A stretch of DNA of 34,773 nt from MWAR01 sp036567845 (lineage in GTDB: Bacteria; Muiribacteriota; Ozemobacteria; Ozemobacterales; Ozemobacteraceae): NCBI GenBank assembly GCA_036567845.1, contig DATCTT010000024.1:1-34773 (forward strand), given 5' to 3'. Position 1 is the stretch's first letter; every line of letters begins with the position of its first letter. Positions 25,105 through 33,029 of the stretch are shown here, piece by piece. The position numbers and the translations under genes were made by a program. Under the pieces are notes generated by a model, which was given only the letters and a program-made list of their open reading frames with translations, was not told the origin of the DNA and ran no database searches.

Positions 25105-26073
25105 TCATTCCCAGTAATTGCCACATTGCCATGGCTTGAACTGGTCGACACAGGCGAAGGGGGATGCAAACCGTTTCGGATGCTCGGCCGGATAATCGTT
25201 CATGTCGTCAAGCATTCCCGGCAGATGAGGCAGTGCCAGAGACATATATGGCACGAGGGCAGGATCAAAACCCATCATGCGGGCTGCCGTCGCATCGACG
25301 GCGAGGGGGTCCCGGCCGAGCACCAGCACGCCCATTTGTTTCGGGGTTCCGAGGATGGGTCCGTCACCTTCCATGCCGATGATGCCGTCGACGACGATGA
25401 AATGCGGCGGCATGGTCAGGGCCAGATCAACGATCGAGTGCGGAATGCCACGAAAGTGGAGCACGTTCTTCGGCCACCCGTAGACGATTCCGGGCAGATT
25501 GCCAAAGAGGTTCTTCATCGAAAGGGTGACCCCCATCCAGTGATGGGTTTTCATTTTCGGCATGCTGATGACCACGTCAGCCCGGGCCAGAGGCGCCGCG
25601 ACATAAAAAGCGTCGAGCCCGGTGTACCAGCCTTTGTTGGGAATGCGTACGAGCTCCCCGTGATTGAGGTCAATACACCTCACCTGGGTAGGCAATGCCT
25701 CACGAAGGGTACGATTGTAGATGGAGAACCATGGATCGCGCCGATGACCGGGAGCTTCGCCAACAGTGACCGAAGCCGCCCCAAGGCGGAAGCAGGCATC
25801 TGCGACCTGGGTGATCAGCGCAGGTTCGGTGTTGATCGGGCGGCCCGGGTGACACTCGACGAAATTCGGCTTGATGAGCACATGCTTGCCCACAAGCGCA
25901 AGCTCCTCCTGGAGCATGATCCCGGAGATGTCCCGGGCATAGTCCTTCCGGTAGTCCGGGGCGGAAAGGACCCAGACGCGGCAGCGACGGTGCCAGTATC
26001 TCCCGATCACCGCCCCCAGGCCGGCGGCGCCGAAGGCGGCGAGAGTCCACTTCAAAAACGATCGACGGTTCAT
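25105..26073 (-). CDS. Tat-exported DUF362 protein
   Basis: A 322-residue protein with a twin-arginine signal (MNRRSFLKWTLAAFGAAGLGAVIG) and then a DUF362 domain: GKHVLIKPNFVECHPGRPINTEPALI, ASVTVGEAPGHRRDPW, VVISMPKMKTHHWMGVTLSMKNLFG and IVVDGIIGMEGDGPILGTPKQMGVLVLG-type segments. Function of the family is not firmly known. No ferredoxin-type four-Cys cluster is present, so iron-sulfur binding is not supported. The ATG at 26073 overlaps the stop of the upstream gene (ATGA) and gives an exact Tat signal; longer upstream starts put junk before the signal. Tat use suggests a cofactor loaded in the cytoplasm. Confidence 0.9.
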   Translation of the reverse strand: MNRRSFLKWTLAAFGAAGLGAVIGRYWHRRCRVWVLSAPDYRKDYARDISGIMLQEELALVGKHVLIKPNFVECHPGRPINTEPALITQVADACFRLGAASVTVGEAPGHRRDPWFSIYNRTLREALPTQVRCIDLNHGELVRIPNKGWYTGLDAFYVAAPLARADVVISMPKMKTHHWMGVTLSMKNLFGNLPGIVYGWPKNVLHFRGIPHSIVDLALTMPPHFIVVDGIIGMEGDGPILGTPKQMGVLVLGRDPLAVDATAARMMGFDPALVPYMSLALPHLPGMLDDMNDYPAEHPKRFASPFACVDQFKPWQCGNYWE

Positions 26074-26939
26074 TCCCTGATAACCCGTTTTGTTCCTAGT
26101 GCGTGAAGCACCAACGCAAGATGGACCACATTCAGCCGGTCGCCCTTCATGAGCCCGAACAAGCCGGTCAGCCGGGGCCGAATCTGTGCTGCGAGGGGAC
26201 TTCCACAAACATCAAGAGCCAGCAGGCTCAAGGCGAGGGAATACGGCGACTCCTGCGTTTCGGCATCCCGCTCGAGATACGTGATCGAGGGCTGGATCGT
26301 TTCGGCCGGAACTCGCCCAGCCAGCGCCAGGAGGGCAATCGATGTCGTGTCGGGAAATGGTATGAGCTCTCTTCCAAAGGATTTCTTGCTTCCGTAGTTC
26401 CAGCCACCACTTGAGATCTGACGGTCGAGCAGGAGCGTCCGACCTTCCACGGCCCGCGGCGCATCCGGCATGTCGACAGCCTCGTAGGCAAGAATTCCCC
26501 AGGCGGTAGGCTCGACCCAGGAAAAGGCCCCTTCGGTCCAGGGCCAGCCTACAAGAGAACCGTCGAGTTCACTTCGGTTGGTGTTCTGTACGGTGATCGA
26601 CGCAAACCGTTCGAGATACTTCAGAGCCATCGTGGCGCGATCAATTCTGCCGGATTTCGCCATGGCGAGGGCATACGGCCCCGTGAGCCAAGCCCCCTCG
26701 ACCGGCGCGGCGGGTGATCCGGTTACGGAACCGTCGGGCTTTGCGATGGAAGCGAGCCAGTCGAGCGAAGGAGCCAGTTCGCGAGGTTCGATTTCCCCGG
26801 CAAGCCCAGCGAGAATGGCATGAATCGTTGGCTCAACGGAGGCAGAACCGTTCTCAAAATATGGAAACCCGCCATCGGGGCGCCGCAGCGTGACAAGGCG
26901 GCTCCATTCACTCTTCCAGAGATCGGTGTCAGTTGTCAT
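26070..26939 (-). CDS. Prenyltransferase/squalene-oxidase-like alpha-alpha toroid protein
   Basis: A 289-residue protein of the terpenoid cyclase/protein prenyltransferase alpha-alpha barrel fold. It has QW-like repeats: RPDGGFPYFENGSASVEPTIHAILAGL, GWPWTEGAFSWVEPTAWGILAYEA, SSGGWNYGSKKSF ... FPDTTSIALLALAG. No DxDD or DCTAE cyclase motif is seen, so it may bind rather than cyclise an isoprenoid. It has no signal peptide. It is coupled to the Tat-exported DUF362 gene by a 4-nt overlap. The mRNA appears to start within a few bases of the ATG and there is no Shine-Dalgarno sequence. Confidence 0.82.
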   Translation of the reverse strand: MTTDTDLWKSEWSRLVTLRRPDGGFPYFENGSASVEPTIHAILAGLAGEIEPRELAPSLDWLASIAKPDGSVTGSPAAPVEGAWLTGPYALAMAKSGRIDRATMALKYLERFASITVQNTNRSELDGSLVGWPWTEGAFSWVEPTAWGILAYEAVDMPDAPRAVEGRTLLLDRQISSGGWNYGSKKSFGRELIPFPDTTSIALLALAGRVPAETIQPSITYLERDAETQESPYSLALSLLALDVCGSPLAAQIRPRLTGLFGLMKGDRLNVVHLALVLHALGTKRVIRE

Positions 26940-26948
26940 GACGGAAAG

Positions 26949-26976
26949 ATTCTAGCATATCTTGGTGGCCCCCCAA
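26949..26976 (-). promoter_or_regulatory. Probable promoter of the toroid/DUF362 pair, leaderless
   Basis: On the minus strand: TTGGGG (26976-26971), a 16-bp spacer, then TAGAAT (26954-26949) with an extended -10 TGC just before it. The predicted start of transcription (about 26942-26943) is only 3-4 nt before the ATG. Confidence 0.6.
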
Positions 26977-27035
26977 GGGCGATGCCGTATCTGTCAGGAT
27001 GCGCGCGGTCACAGGGTCCCGAACCGGCGGGAAAA

Positions 27036-27070
27036 ATTTCCATCAGGTGTTTTCCCTGATGATGGAAAAT
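27036..27070. repeat. Imperfect dyad upstream of the second sigma-54 promoter
   Basis: ATTTCCATC (27036-27044) faces GATGGAAAAT (27061-27070), with nested CAGG/CCTG. It lies about 35-65 bp upstream of the -24 element at 27103, where enhancer-binding activators commonly bind. Its role is inferred from position only. Confidence 0.45.
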
Positions 27071-27102
27071 GTGCGATACTTTACCATATCATCCGATAGG
27101 GA

Positions 27103-27118
27103 TGGCATTGGTCTTGCT
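27103..27118 (+). promoter_or_regulatory. Sigma-54 (RpoN) promoter of the second Flp pilin gene
   Basis: TGGCATT, four bases, TTGCT: GG at 27104-27105 and GC at 27116-27117, 10 bp apart, as required. The expected transcript start is near 27129, giving a very short leader that still includes the ribosome site. Confidence 0.82.
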
Positions 27119-27141
27119 GATATTTTATGAGGGGGATCATT

Positions 27142-27330
27142 ATGAAACAAAAAATGAGCATCCGGCTGAGCCCTCGCTCCGGCCAGGGACTTGTAGAATA
27201 CACACTCGTGATCGCGCTGGTCGCGCTCGCGCTGATCTCGATTCTGACCGTTGTCGGCCAGATCATCAATAACAATTATCTCGCCAATTTCGGGAAAATC
27301 CTCGACGCCGTCGTCCCCTCCGGAAGTTGA
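27142..27330 (+). CDS. Flp-type pilin, second copy
   Basis: A 62-residue Flp prepilin. The basic leader MKQKMSIRLSPRSG is followed by mature QGLVEYTLVIALVALALI, again with Glu5-Tyr6, and a longer C-terminal tail than the first copy. The two mature sequences share QGLVEY and the helix pattern but diverge after it, so they are paralogues and not a recent duplication. GAGGGGGAT lies 4 nt before the ATG at 27142; an upstream in-frame ATG at 27127 would swallow this site. I see no terminator before the SH3 gene. Confidence 0.9.
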   Translation: MKQKMSIRLSPRSGQGLVEYTLVIALVALALISILTVVGQIINNNYLANFGKILDAVVPSGS

Positions 27331-27345
27331 GCCACTTTCCCCCCC

Positions 27346-27374
27346 TTGACAGCCCCCGAACCCGGTACTACAAT
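27346..27374 (+). promoter_or_regulatory. Consensus sigma-70-type promoter of the SH3-domain gene
   Basis: TTGACA (27346-27351), a 17-bp spacer, then TACAAT (27369-27374), 26 bp before the GTG start. Confidence 0.88.
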
Positions 27375-27400
27375 CGGGACACGTCGGGGGTATTTTTATT

Positions 27401-28306
27401 GTGAAAATCATCAAGCTCGTTTCCATTGTCATTATCATCGTATCGGTTGTGGCCCTAGGTGCCTATGCCGGGAAGCAGATGTTCCGGATGCTCGAAGAGA
27501 AAAGTCAGACGTCCGTAGCCCCTGCCGACGTCAAAACCGTCCGCACGGCAACCGAGAACCCAGCCCCCGCGGCAAGCTTCACCGTCACTTCCACCATTCC
27601 TGCGATGCCGGCCAGCACCGCCGCGAGTTCGCCAGTCGCCTCCCAGCAGGTGGCTGCAGCAACCCCATCCAAGCCTCTCCTTGGCGAGGAAGTCGCGTAT
27701 GCCCTCGTGAAAGGCGTTAAAGTGCGGTTTGAACCGTCCCTGACGTCCAAGGAGATGATGCGAGTCAATCAGGGCACGAAGGGCTTCGTTCTCGAGCACC
27801 ATGACGGCTGGACCAAGATCAAATGGGATTTCAACAAGAAGATCGGCTGGACACGGGATGATCTTCTCCTGATCGGGCCACAAGAAGTCTTGTCAACGAT
27901 GGTTGACAATAACGGGAAGCTGCTCACCGACCAGAGCGTTGCAAGCGCGACCGCCTCGGCAGTCGCCAGCATGACGGCCGCCCGCATTCAGGCGGCTACG
28001 AAGAAGGCACAGGCGATCGCCCAGACCGTCAGCTCCGCCGTCGCGAAGCCGGCCAAGCCGGCTGACACCGTGAAAGGGTATGTCACTGGAGGCAAGCTGC
28101 CGGAGGAAGGAACGATCACCGCCGATCCCTCGGCCAAGGTCCGAGCAAAGCCCGACACGCGGGCCGAGCTGCTGGGCAAAGTTCCGAAGGGCGTCGCCGT
28201 GAAAATTCTTTCAGCCAAGCAGGTCGGGAAATATATGTGGTTCAATATTTCCTACAATGATGGGCGCAAAGAAGGCTGGACCCGGGAAGACAATCTCCAG
28301 TTCTGA
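27401..28306 (+). CDS. Membrane-anchored protein with two bacterial SH3 domains
   Basis: A 301-residue protein with an N-terminal hydrophobic anchor (IIKLVSIVIIIVSVVALGAYAG), a Pro/Ala/Ser/Thr-rich linker, an SH3-like domain (~97-158: YALVKGVKVRFEPSLTSKEMM ... GWTKIKWDFNKKIGWTRDDLL), an Ala-rich helical linker, and a second SH3-like domain at the C-terminus (ITADPSAKVRAKPDTRAELLGKV ... GRKEGWTREDNLQF). Bacterial SH3 domains in secreted proteins usually bind cell-wall peptides. The GTG start is supported by CGGGGG upstream (27385-27390). The strong own promoter makes it independent of the Flp pilin gene in front. Confidence 0.85.
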   Translation: MKIIKLVSIVIIIVSVVALGAYAGKQMFRMLEEKSQTSVAPADVKTVRTATENPAPAASFTVTSTIPAMPASTAASSPVASQQVAAATPSKPLLGEEVAYALVKGVKVRFEPSLTSKEMMRVNQGTKGFVLEHHDGWTKIKWDFNKKIGWTRDDLLLIGPQEVLSTMVDNNGKLLTDQSVASATASAVASMTAARIQAATKKAQAIAQTVSSAVAKPAKPADTVKGYVTGGKLPEEGTITADPSAKVRAKPDTRAELLGKVPKGVAVKILSAKQVGKYMWFNISYNDGRKEGWTREDNLQF

Positions 28307-28601
28307 CCCGCATCCCGGCTCCGCCGCATCTGATGGTGCTTCGCCCCGAAAAGCCGGGATGCCGGGCCCCACAAGCAGTTCCGTCCGGAGCCATGCGCGC
28401 CGACGATAGTCGTTTCAGTGCTTCCGAACACCAGGATGCTCAGAACGACGAACGCTCTCCTTGTGAAGGGGCGTTGCTGCCCTGCGACGTTGTGATTGCT
28501 TCCGGAAAACCAGTTCTCTCACCTCGTGTCCTAGCTGGCGCACCGATCTTCTCTGCATCTGAACGGCCGGACTCACAAAGAGCGCTGGAGGAAAGAAGGG
28601 A
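28307..28601. other. Convergent intergenic region with a long inverted repeat
   Basis: A 295-bp gap between convergent genes. It holds a perfect 11-bp inverted repeat (28310-28320 with 28352-28362) separated by 31 bp, just past the stop of the SH3 gene. No T run follows, so it is not a classic terminator. I see no gene in the rest. Confidence 0.5.
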
Positions 28602-29393
28602 TCAGGGTTCCCGGGTTTCTCCCAGGACAATTCCACGCCATTCCCAGCCGCCAGGCACCCGGTGAAGGGCAAACTGGACATTCGTGAATCCGCCCTCCAT
28701 CTCGGTCCATCCATGGGTGTTCAGGTAGATGACGTTTTCGTCTGGTGCCGCCGCGCGTGAGGCAACTTCGGCTTCATTGGACCAGGTGGTCGCCGCGCCA
28801 CGGTGTTTCGCCAGGAAGGCGAGCAGATCCTCGCGTGCCGTGGTCTCAAGCTCACTCTGCCACCAGCCGACATAGACGTCGATCCCGGCCAGAAGGCTGC
28901 TGAGGCGACTCGTGTCGGTCGCGGTGAGCGCTGCGGCGATCTCACGGCCAAGTTCCTTCGGGTCAGGCCGTGCCCAGGGCCGTTTGCCACCAGCCCTGAT
29001 CCAGTCGAGCTTGGCGGAGATCAGCTCGTGAAAGGTCTTCTGACTTTCCTCGTCGGCGATCTGGCTTCCGAACTCGGTGTCGAGCCGTTCATACCAGGGT
29101 TTGGCCGCCACAAGATCCCCGGCGTCGCAGAGGAAATTGGCAAGGGCCAGCATCAGCTGGGGGACGTTCACCAGCGAGGTCGAAACCCGGTCGTTCAAAG
29201 CTCCCTCGAGGATCGTGCGCGCCTCCGAGGCCTGCCCCCGGGAAAGAGCATCGTAAAAACCGTTTTCGACGGTGGCGGTTGGATCGATATCCTCGCTCGC
29301 CGTGTCAGCCGGAGCTCTCGGTTCGGCACAGGCAATTCCGGTGAAAAGAAATCCCGCCAGGATCAGGAACCGAAGGGGAATCGAACAGGGCAT
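28602..29393 (-). CDS. Putative lipoprotein of unknown function
   Basis: A 263-residue protein with the signal sequence IPLRFLILAGFLFTGIAC; Cys22 could be lipidated, although the lipobox (GIAC) is imperfect at -3. The middle is helical and TPR-like (LMLALANFLCDAGDLVAAKPWYERL). The C-terminal ~100 residues look like a small mixed fold ending GGFTNVQFALHRVPGGWEWRG, reminiscent of NTF2-like domains, but this is not certain. The ATG at 29393 has AGGAGAGAG upstream and gives a proper signal peptide. It has its own promoter at 29438-29466. Confidence 0.75.
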   Translation of the reverse strand: MPCSIPLRFLILAGFLFTGIACAEPRAPADTASEDIDPTATVENGFYDALSRGQASEARTILEGALNDRVSTSLVNVPQLMLALANFLCDAGDLVAAKPWYERLDTEFGSQIADEESQKTFHELISAKLDWIRAGGKRPWARPDPKELGREIAAALTATDTSRLSSLLAGIDVYVGWWQSELETTAREDLLAFLAKHRGAATTWSNEAEVASRAAAPDENVIYLNTHGWTEMEGGFTNVQFALHRVPGGWEWRGIVLGETREP

Positions 29394-29437
29394 ACATCTC
29401 TCTCCTGCGGTGCGATTCATCCGCACCGGCCGGCGCC

Positions 29438-29466
29438 ATCTTACCCGTGCCGATCGCGCGTGTCAA
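29438..29466 (-). promoter_or_regulatory. Consensus sigma-70-type promoter of the 29393 lipoprotein gene
   Basis: On the minus strand: TTGACA (29466-29461), a 17-bp spacer, then TAAGAT (29443-29438). A 6-bp hairpin (GGTGCG/CGCACC) follows in the leader. Confidence 0.85.
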
Positions 29467-29476
29467 AGTATTTCGG

Positions 29477-31696
29477 TTACCGAAACCGCCAAGCGTACAA
29501 CAGACTCGACCAGTCATCCGTCCAGGCAGCGCCGGCGGAACCCGCCACAGCATGGTTCCAGGGGCGCAGCCGAGCAAGTCCGCCAAAATCCGGAACGCTC
29601 CGGGCAAGAAGCACCCATTTTGAACTGAAAACGTAGCGGGCATCCTGCTCATAATGGAGTTGTTCGTCATCACCCGGATCATACCGTGCCGCGAGGACGC
29701 TCAGTCCGAGAGATGCCGAAATCGCTCCCAGCACGGGCTCGAGATCGAGATACCGGTTGGAAACATGAAACAGCAGCAGGCCGCCCGGAGCCAGTTTGCG
29801 CAGATACAGCGTGATAGCTTCCCGCGTGAGCAGATGCAGCGGGATCGCGTCCGACGAGTAGGCATCGAGCACGATCAGGTCATACGACGCGTCTGCGGCC
29901 GCACCCAGCATCAGGCGCGCATCCCCGGCAACGATCCGGCAACGGGCGGGCGAATCGCGAAGATAGGTGAACAGGGCCGGATCGCGGGCAATCCGGATGA
30001 TGAGCGGGTCGATCTCATAGAAGGTGAACTGTTGCCAAGGACGGCCGTAGGCGGCAAGGCCGCCGGTGCCGAGTCCGACGACGGCAACCCGCTTCGCCCG
30101 TCGTCCAATCCGCAGCTCCCGAAACACCTGCCCGACAGGGCTTTCACGGGAGTAATAAAATAACGGATAATATTCTTTTCCGGAAGATCGGATCTGGCCG
30201 CCATGATGGATGTTTCCATGTTCGAGAAGATGAACCCTCCCCTCCTCACTGGCGACAACGCGGAACACCCCATAAAAGCTGCGTCCGCGGTACAGCACGT
30301 CTTTCCCTTCCGCCGAAGGTGCCAGAACGCAACCTGTCCAGACCGCGAAGGCGATTCCCCAGAAGACGGGCTGGTGCCGTGCCAGCCAGAGCAGAAATGC
30401 CGTCACCCCCAGCGCCTGAATCAGCGTGAGCCCGGACGGATCCACGCCCAGGCATCCCGTCAGCCACATCCCGAGGATGCCAGCCCCCGCGCCAACTGGT
30501 CCCATCCACCAGCGCCAGGAAACGGGCGGCGGGGAACCGCAGTCGATGGAAGCCGCAAACAGGGCCGAAAGAGCAAGTGCAATGGGATACTCGGCGAGGG
30601 TCGAGAACAGCCGGGGTGCCACAAGGCTGTTAAACATGCCGCCCAGCGCGCCCCCGGTCGAGAGGACAAGATAGAAGAGGGTGAGTCGGGCTGGCCCGGG
30701 CCTGCTCGCCGCAACCCGCCCGTGAAGCGCGAGGCACATCACGAAAAATGCCGCAAGATGGGCCAGGATCCGGAATCCGATCGGACAGGTGTTCCCCATT
30801 GTCAGGACGACCAGCAGGAGGGCATAGGCCGCAGGCATGGCAGACTCGGCCCCATCTCCCCGCTGCTCGCGGGCAAACACGATGATGAACGAAAGCAGAT
30901 AAAGCGCGAGCGGAACCACCCACAACAGCGGCACGGGCGCCACATCGACGGTAAGGTGGGCCGTGACACCCGACAACAGGCTCGCCGGCAGGGCGCTGCC
31001 ACAGATCCAGAACAGGATGCGCCCGGGCGGAATTCCTCCCGCCTCTGGAAGAGTGGTTCCGGTTGCCCCCTCGGCACCGGGGGCATGCCAGCGGGCGAGC
31101 TGGATCATGCAAAGTGTCACGAGACCGAGAAACACGAGAAATCCTGCACTCCACGCCCGGATTTGGCTTCCGAGGGGAAGGAGCGGCTCAACCGCCAGGG
31201 GATAGGCGAGAAGGGCGGCAAGGCTGCCGATATTGCTTGCGCTATAGAGTTTCCAGACGTCTCCGGGCCGCATGCCGGCAATCTCGACGAGCCAGCGCTG
31301 AAGAAGAGGAGCGGTTGAGGAGAGCAGGAGGAAGGGAAGCCCGATTCCCGTGATCAGGGCAAGCAGAAGGCGCATTTCGGGCGGGGCCGCGGGATTGCCG
31401 AGATACTTCTGTGGTGTCAGATCGAGCGGAAGGAAAAGGGTCGAGGCGAGCAGGAGCAGAAGGTGGATGGGCGCCTGTCGTGCCGTTCCGGCCGCCCCAA
31501 TGCCGTAATGCGTGTAGGCGTATCCGGCCAGGAGGGTCACCTGGAAGAACGTGAGACAGAGCGTCCAGACGGCTGACGCACCCCCGAGAATGGGCAAGAG
31601 CGCTTTTCCCGCCATGGGCTGGAGCAGGAACGCGAGAAAGGCGGCCAGAGCGGCCGTCAGCGCGAAAAGGAAGTGCGTCAGCGGGCGAAGACCCAC
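29477..31696 (-). CDS. Membrane-embedded spermidine-synthase-like methyltransferase-fold protein
   Basis: A 739-residue fusion. The N-terminal ~480 residues hold many hydrophobic helices (FLFALTAALAAFLAFLLQPMAGK; GIGLPFLLLSSTAPLLQRW; WKLYSASNIGSLAALLAYPL), as in 'fused MFS/spermidine synthase' proteins. The C-terminal ~250 residues are a Rossmann domain like polyamine synthases: VAVVGLGTGGLAAYG, FYEIDPLIIRIA, IVAGDARLML, YDLIVLDAYSSDAIPLHLLT. The aspartates that bind aminopropyl donors are partly kept, but polyamine synthesis in this membrane family is unproven. The GTG at 31696, overlapping the upstream gene by 19 nt, is the likeliest start; upstream residues are non-hydrophobic and Cys/Arg-rich. 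Confidence 0.85.
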   Translation of the reverse strand: MGLRPLTHFLFALTAALAAFLAFLLQPMAGKALLPILGGASAVWTLCLTFFQVTLLAGYAYTHYGIGAAGTARQAPIHLLLLLASTLFLPLDLTPQKYLGNPAAPPEMRLLLALITGIGLPFLLLSSTAPLLQRWLVEIAGMRPGDVWKLYSASNIGSLAALLAYPLAVEPLLPLGSQIRAWSAGFLVFLGLVTLCMIQLARWHAPGAEGATGTTLPEAGGIPPGRILFWICGSALPASLLSGVTAHLTVDVAPVPLLWVVPLALYLLSFIIVFAREQRGDGAESAMPAAYALLLVVLTMGNTCPIGFRILAHLAAFFVMCLALHGRVAASRPGPARLTLFYLVLSTGGALGGMFNSLVAPRLFSTLAEYPIALALSALFAASIDCGSPPPVSWRWWMGPVGAGAGILGMWLTGCLGVDPSGLTLIQALGVTAFLLWLARHQPVFWGIAFAVWTGCVLAPSAEGKDVLYRGRSFYGVFRVVASEEGRVHLLEHGNIHHGGQIRSSGKEYYPLFYYSRESPVGQVFRELRIGRRAKRVAVVGLGTGGLAAYGRPWQQFTFYEIDPLIIRIARDPALFTYLRDSPARCRIVAGDARLMLGAAADASYDLIVLDAYSSDAIPLHLLTREAITLYLRKLAPGGLLLFHVSNRYLDLEPVLGAISASLGLSVLAARYDPGDDEQLHYEQDARYVFSSKWVLLARSVPDFGGLARLRPWNHAVAGSAGAAWTDDWSSLLYAWRFR

Positions 31697-32376
31697 GAGT
31701 CGTAAGGCGTTTTCACGGCATACGCATTCCGGATAGAGTCGAGTTTTCCGACAACAAACGAGACCGACACCTTGCCGCGCTTGAGCCGGAATTTTTCGAG
31801 CCCCCATGGGGCGGCCTGCTGGGCCCGGCGGAAGAAGAATTTTCCCTCGACGGGCTGCCTGCCCGGCCGCGTGACCGTGATCTCGCGCTTGCGGCCACGG
31901 TCCTTGAGCACCGACTGCATCTTCATCGTGACGCCGTTGATCTCGATGCTCTCGACCGGTTTGGGCTCAAAATCCGGGCGGCGCAGTTCGGTCAGAAGCG
32001 CCAGCAGATCCCGGGCGGCCGTCTGGTGGGACGGTTCGAACCCCTCGAACCGCGAATAGATCTCGGAGGTGGTTTTCAGCTGGAACGGCGCCCGGGAGCA
32101 GGTCTGGTTGAGCCGAAACGCGTAGTATTTCCTCGATTTTTCGGGATCCCGGACACAGGCATGGAAAATGATCTGGCTCTGCCCGTCGGGAAGTCCCTGA
32201 AAATACCCGATGGCACAGCCAAGCTGCTCGGCAGACTGCTTCACCGAGCCCCGATACTGGGCACTGATCTCGAACGCTTCCCAATCGGCCGCATCGGCCC
32301 CCAGGGAAAGCGTCACGAGCAGCGCCGTGGCCGCCACGAACCACATCCATCGGCGGAATCTCGCCAAACACCTCAT
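31678..32376 (-). CDS. Exported protein of unknown function
   Basis: A 232-residue protein with a signal peptide (FRRWMWFVAATALLVTLSLGADA) and no domain I recognise. It has three Cys in the mature part, a central segment MKMQSVLKDRGRKREITVTRPGR and a basic C-terminus. The ATG at 32376 has AAGGAG 8 nt upstream. It overlaps the start of the membrane spermidine-synthase-like gene, so the two are co-expressed. Confidence 0.72.
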   Translation of the reverse strand: MRCLARFRRWMWFVAATALLVTLSLGADAADWEAFEISAQYRGSVKQSAEQLGCAIGYFQGLPDGQSQIIFHACVRDPEKSRKYYAFRLNQTCSRAPFQLKTTSEIYSRFEGFEPSHQTAARDLLALLTELRRPDFEPKPVESIEINGVTMKMQSVLKDRGRKREITVTRPGRQPVEGKFFFRRAQQAAPWGLEKFRLKRGKVSVSFVVGKLDSIRNAYAVKTPYDSWVFAR

Positions 32377-32464
32377 CCCCTGCACTCCTTCACAACATGT
32401 TTGTTTGACACTCTATCATCGCCAGGCTGGAAAATGCATCCCGGTTCGGCTAGAGTGGAGAGGT

Positions 32465-33013
32465 ATGAAGGCATTCCAGAGCGGATCTTCGACAGCCGGA
32501 CGGCCATCCCGGGCGTCACGGCTCGGGGTGTCGCTCATCGAGATGATCATCGTGGTCTCGATCATCTCGATCCTTGCCGTGCTGGCGCTGCCGACGGTAG
32601 AGCTGTTCGACATGAAGGCGCGAGAGCGGCTGCTGCGGGACCGCCTGTATGACATGCGTCTTGCGATCGACCGGTACCGCAACGCCCGGATGGACAATGT
32701 GCCCCCAACCTGCGTCGCATCGCTGCTGGAGCCTCTGCCGGCGACCGTCACCCGATCCCGGACTGAGGAAGGCCCGTTTCTCGCTCTCGGACAGACCAAC
32801 AACCCCTTTTCGGCCCAGGACGACGTCTTCCGCTGGGATCTGAGATTCATCGCCACGAACCCGGCCAGCACCGTCTGGCTCACGAACCAGAGTCTCACCA
32901 CGGCCAGAAACGGGGCCAACTTCTACCTCTACGATGTCCGTTTCCCGACGGATTCAGCTTTCATCGGCGGCTGGCAGACGGCCTTCGACGGCACACGCTA
33001 TTCGACCTGGTAA
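32465..33013 (+). CDS. Type IV pilin/pseudopilin-like protein
   Basis: A 182-residue prepilin: basic leader ending at Gly21, mature VSLIE (Glu at +5), then the helix MIIVVSIISILAVLALPTVEL. The following helix DMKARERLLRDRLYDMRLAIDRYRNAR is the usual alpha1-C of GspG/PilE-type pilins, and the tail is beta-rich. GGAGAGG directly precedes the ATG. It is followed 16 bp later by a second pilin gene. The promoter is probably in the 88-bp divergent gap; TTGACA at 32405-32410 lacks a clear -10. Confidence 0.86.
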   Translation: MKAFQSGSSTAGRPSRASRLGVSLIEMIIVVSIISILAVLALPTVELFDMKARERLLRDRLYDMRLAIDRYRNARMDNVPPTCVASLLEPLPATVTRSRTEEGPFLALGQTNNPFSAQDDVFRWDLRFIATNPASTVWLTNQSLTTARNGANFYLYDVRFPTDSAFIGGWQTAFDGTRYSTW

Positions 33014-33029
33014 ACATGGAGAGTTATAT

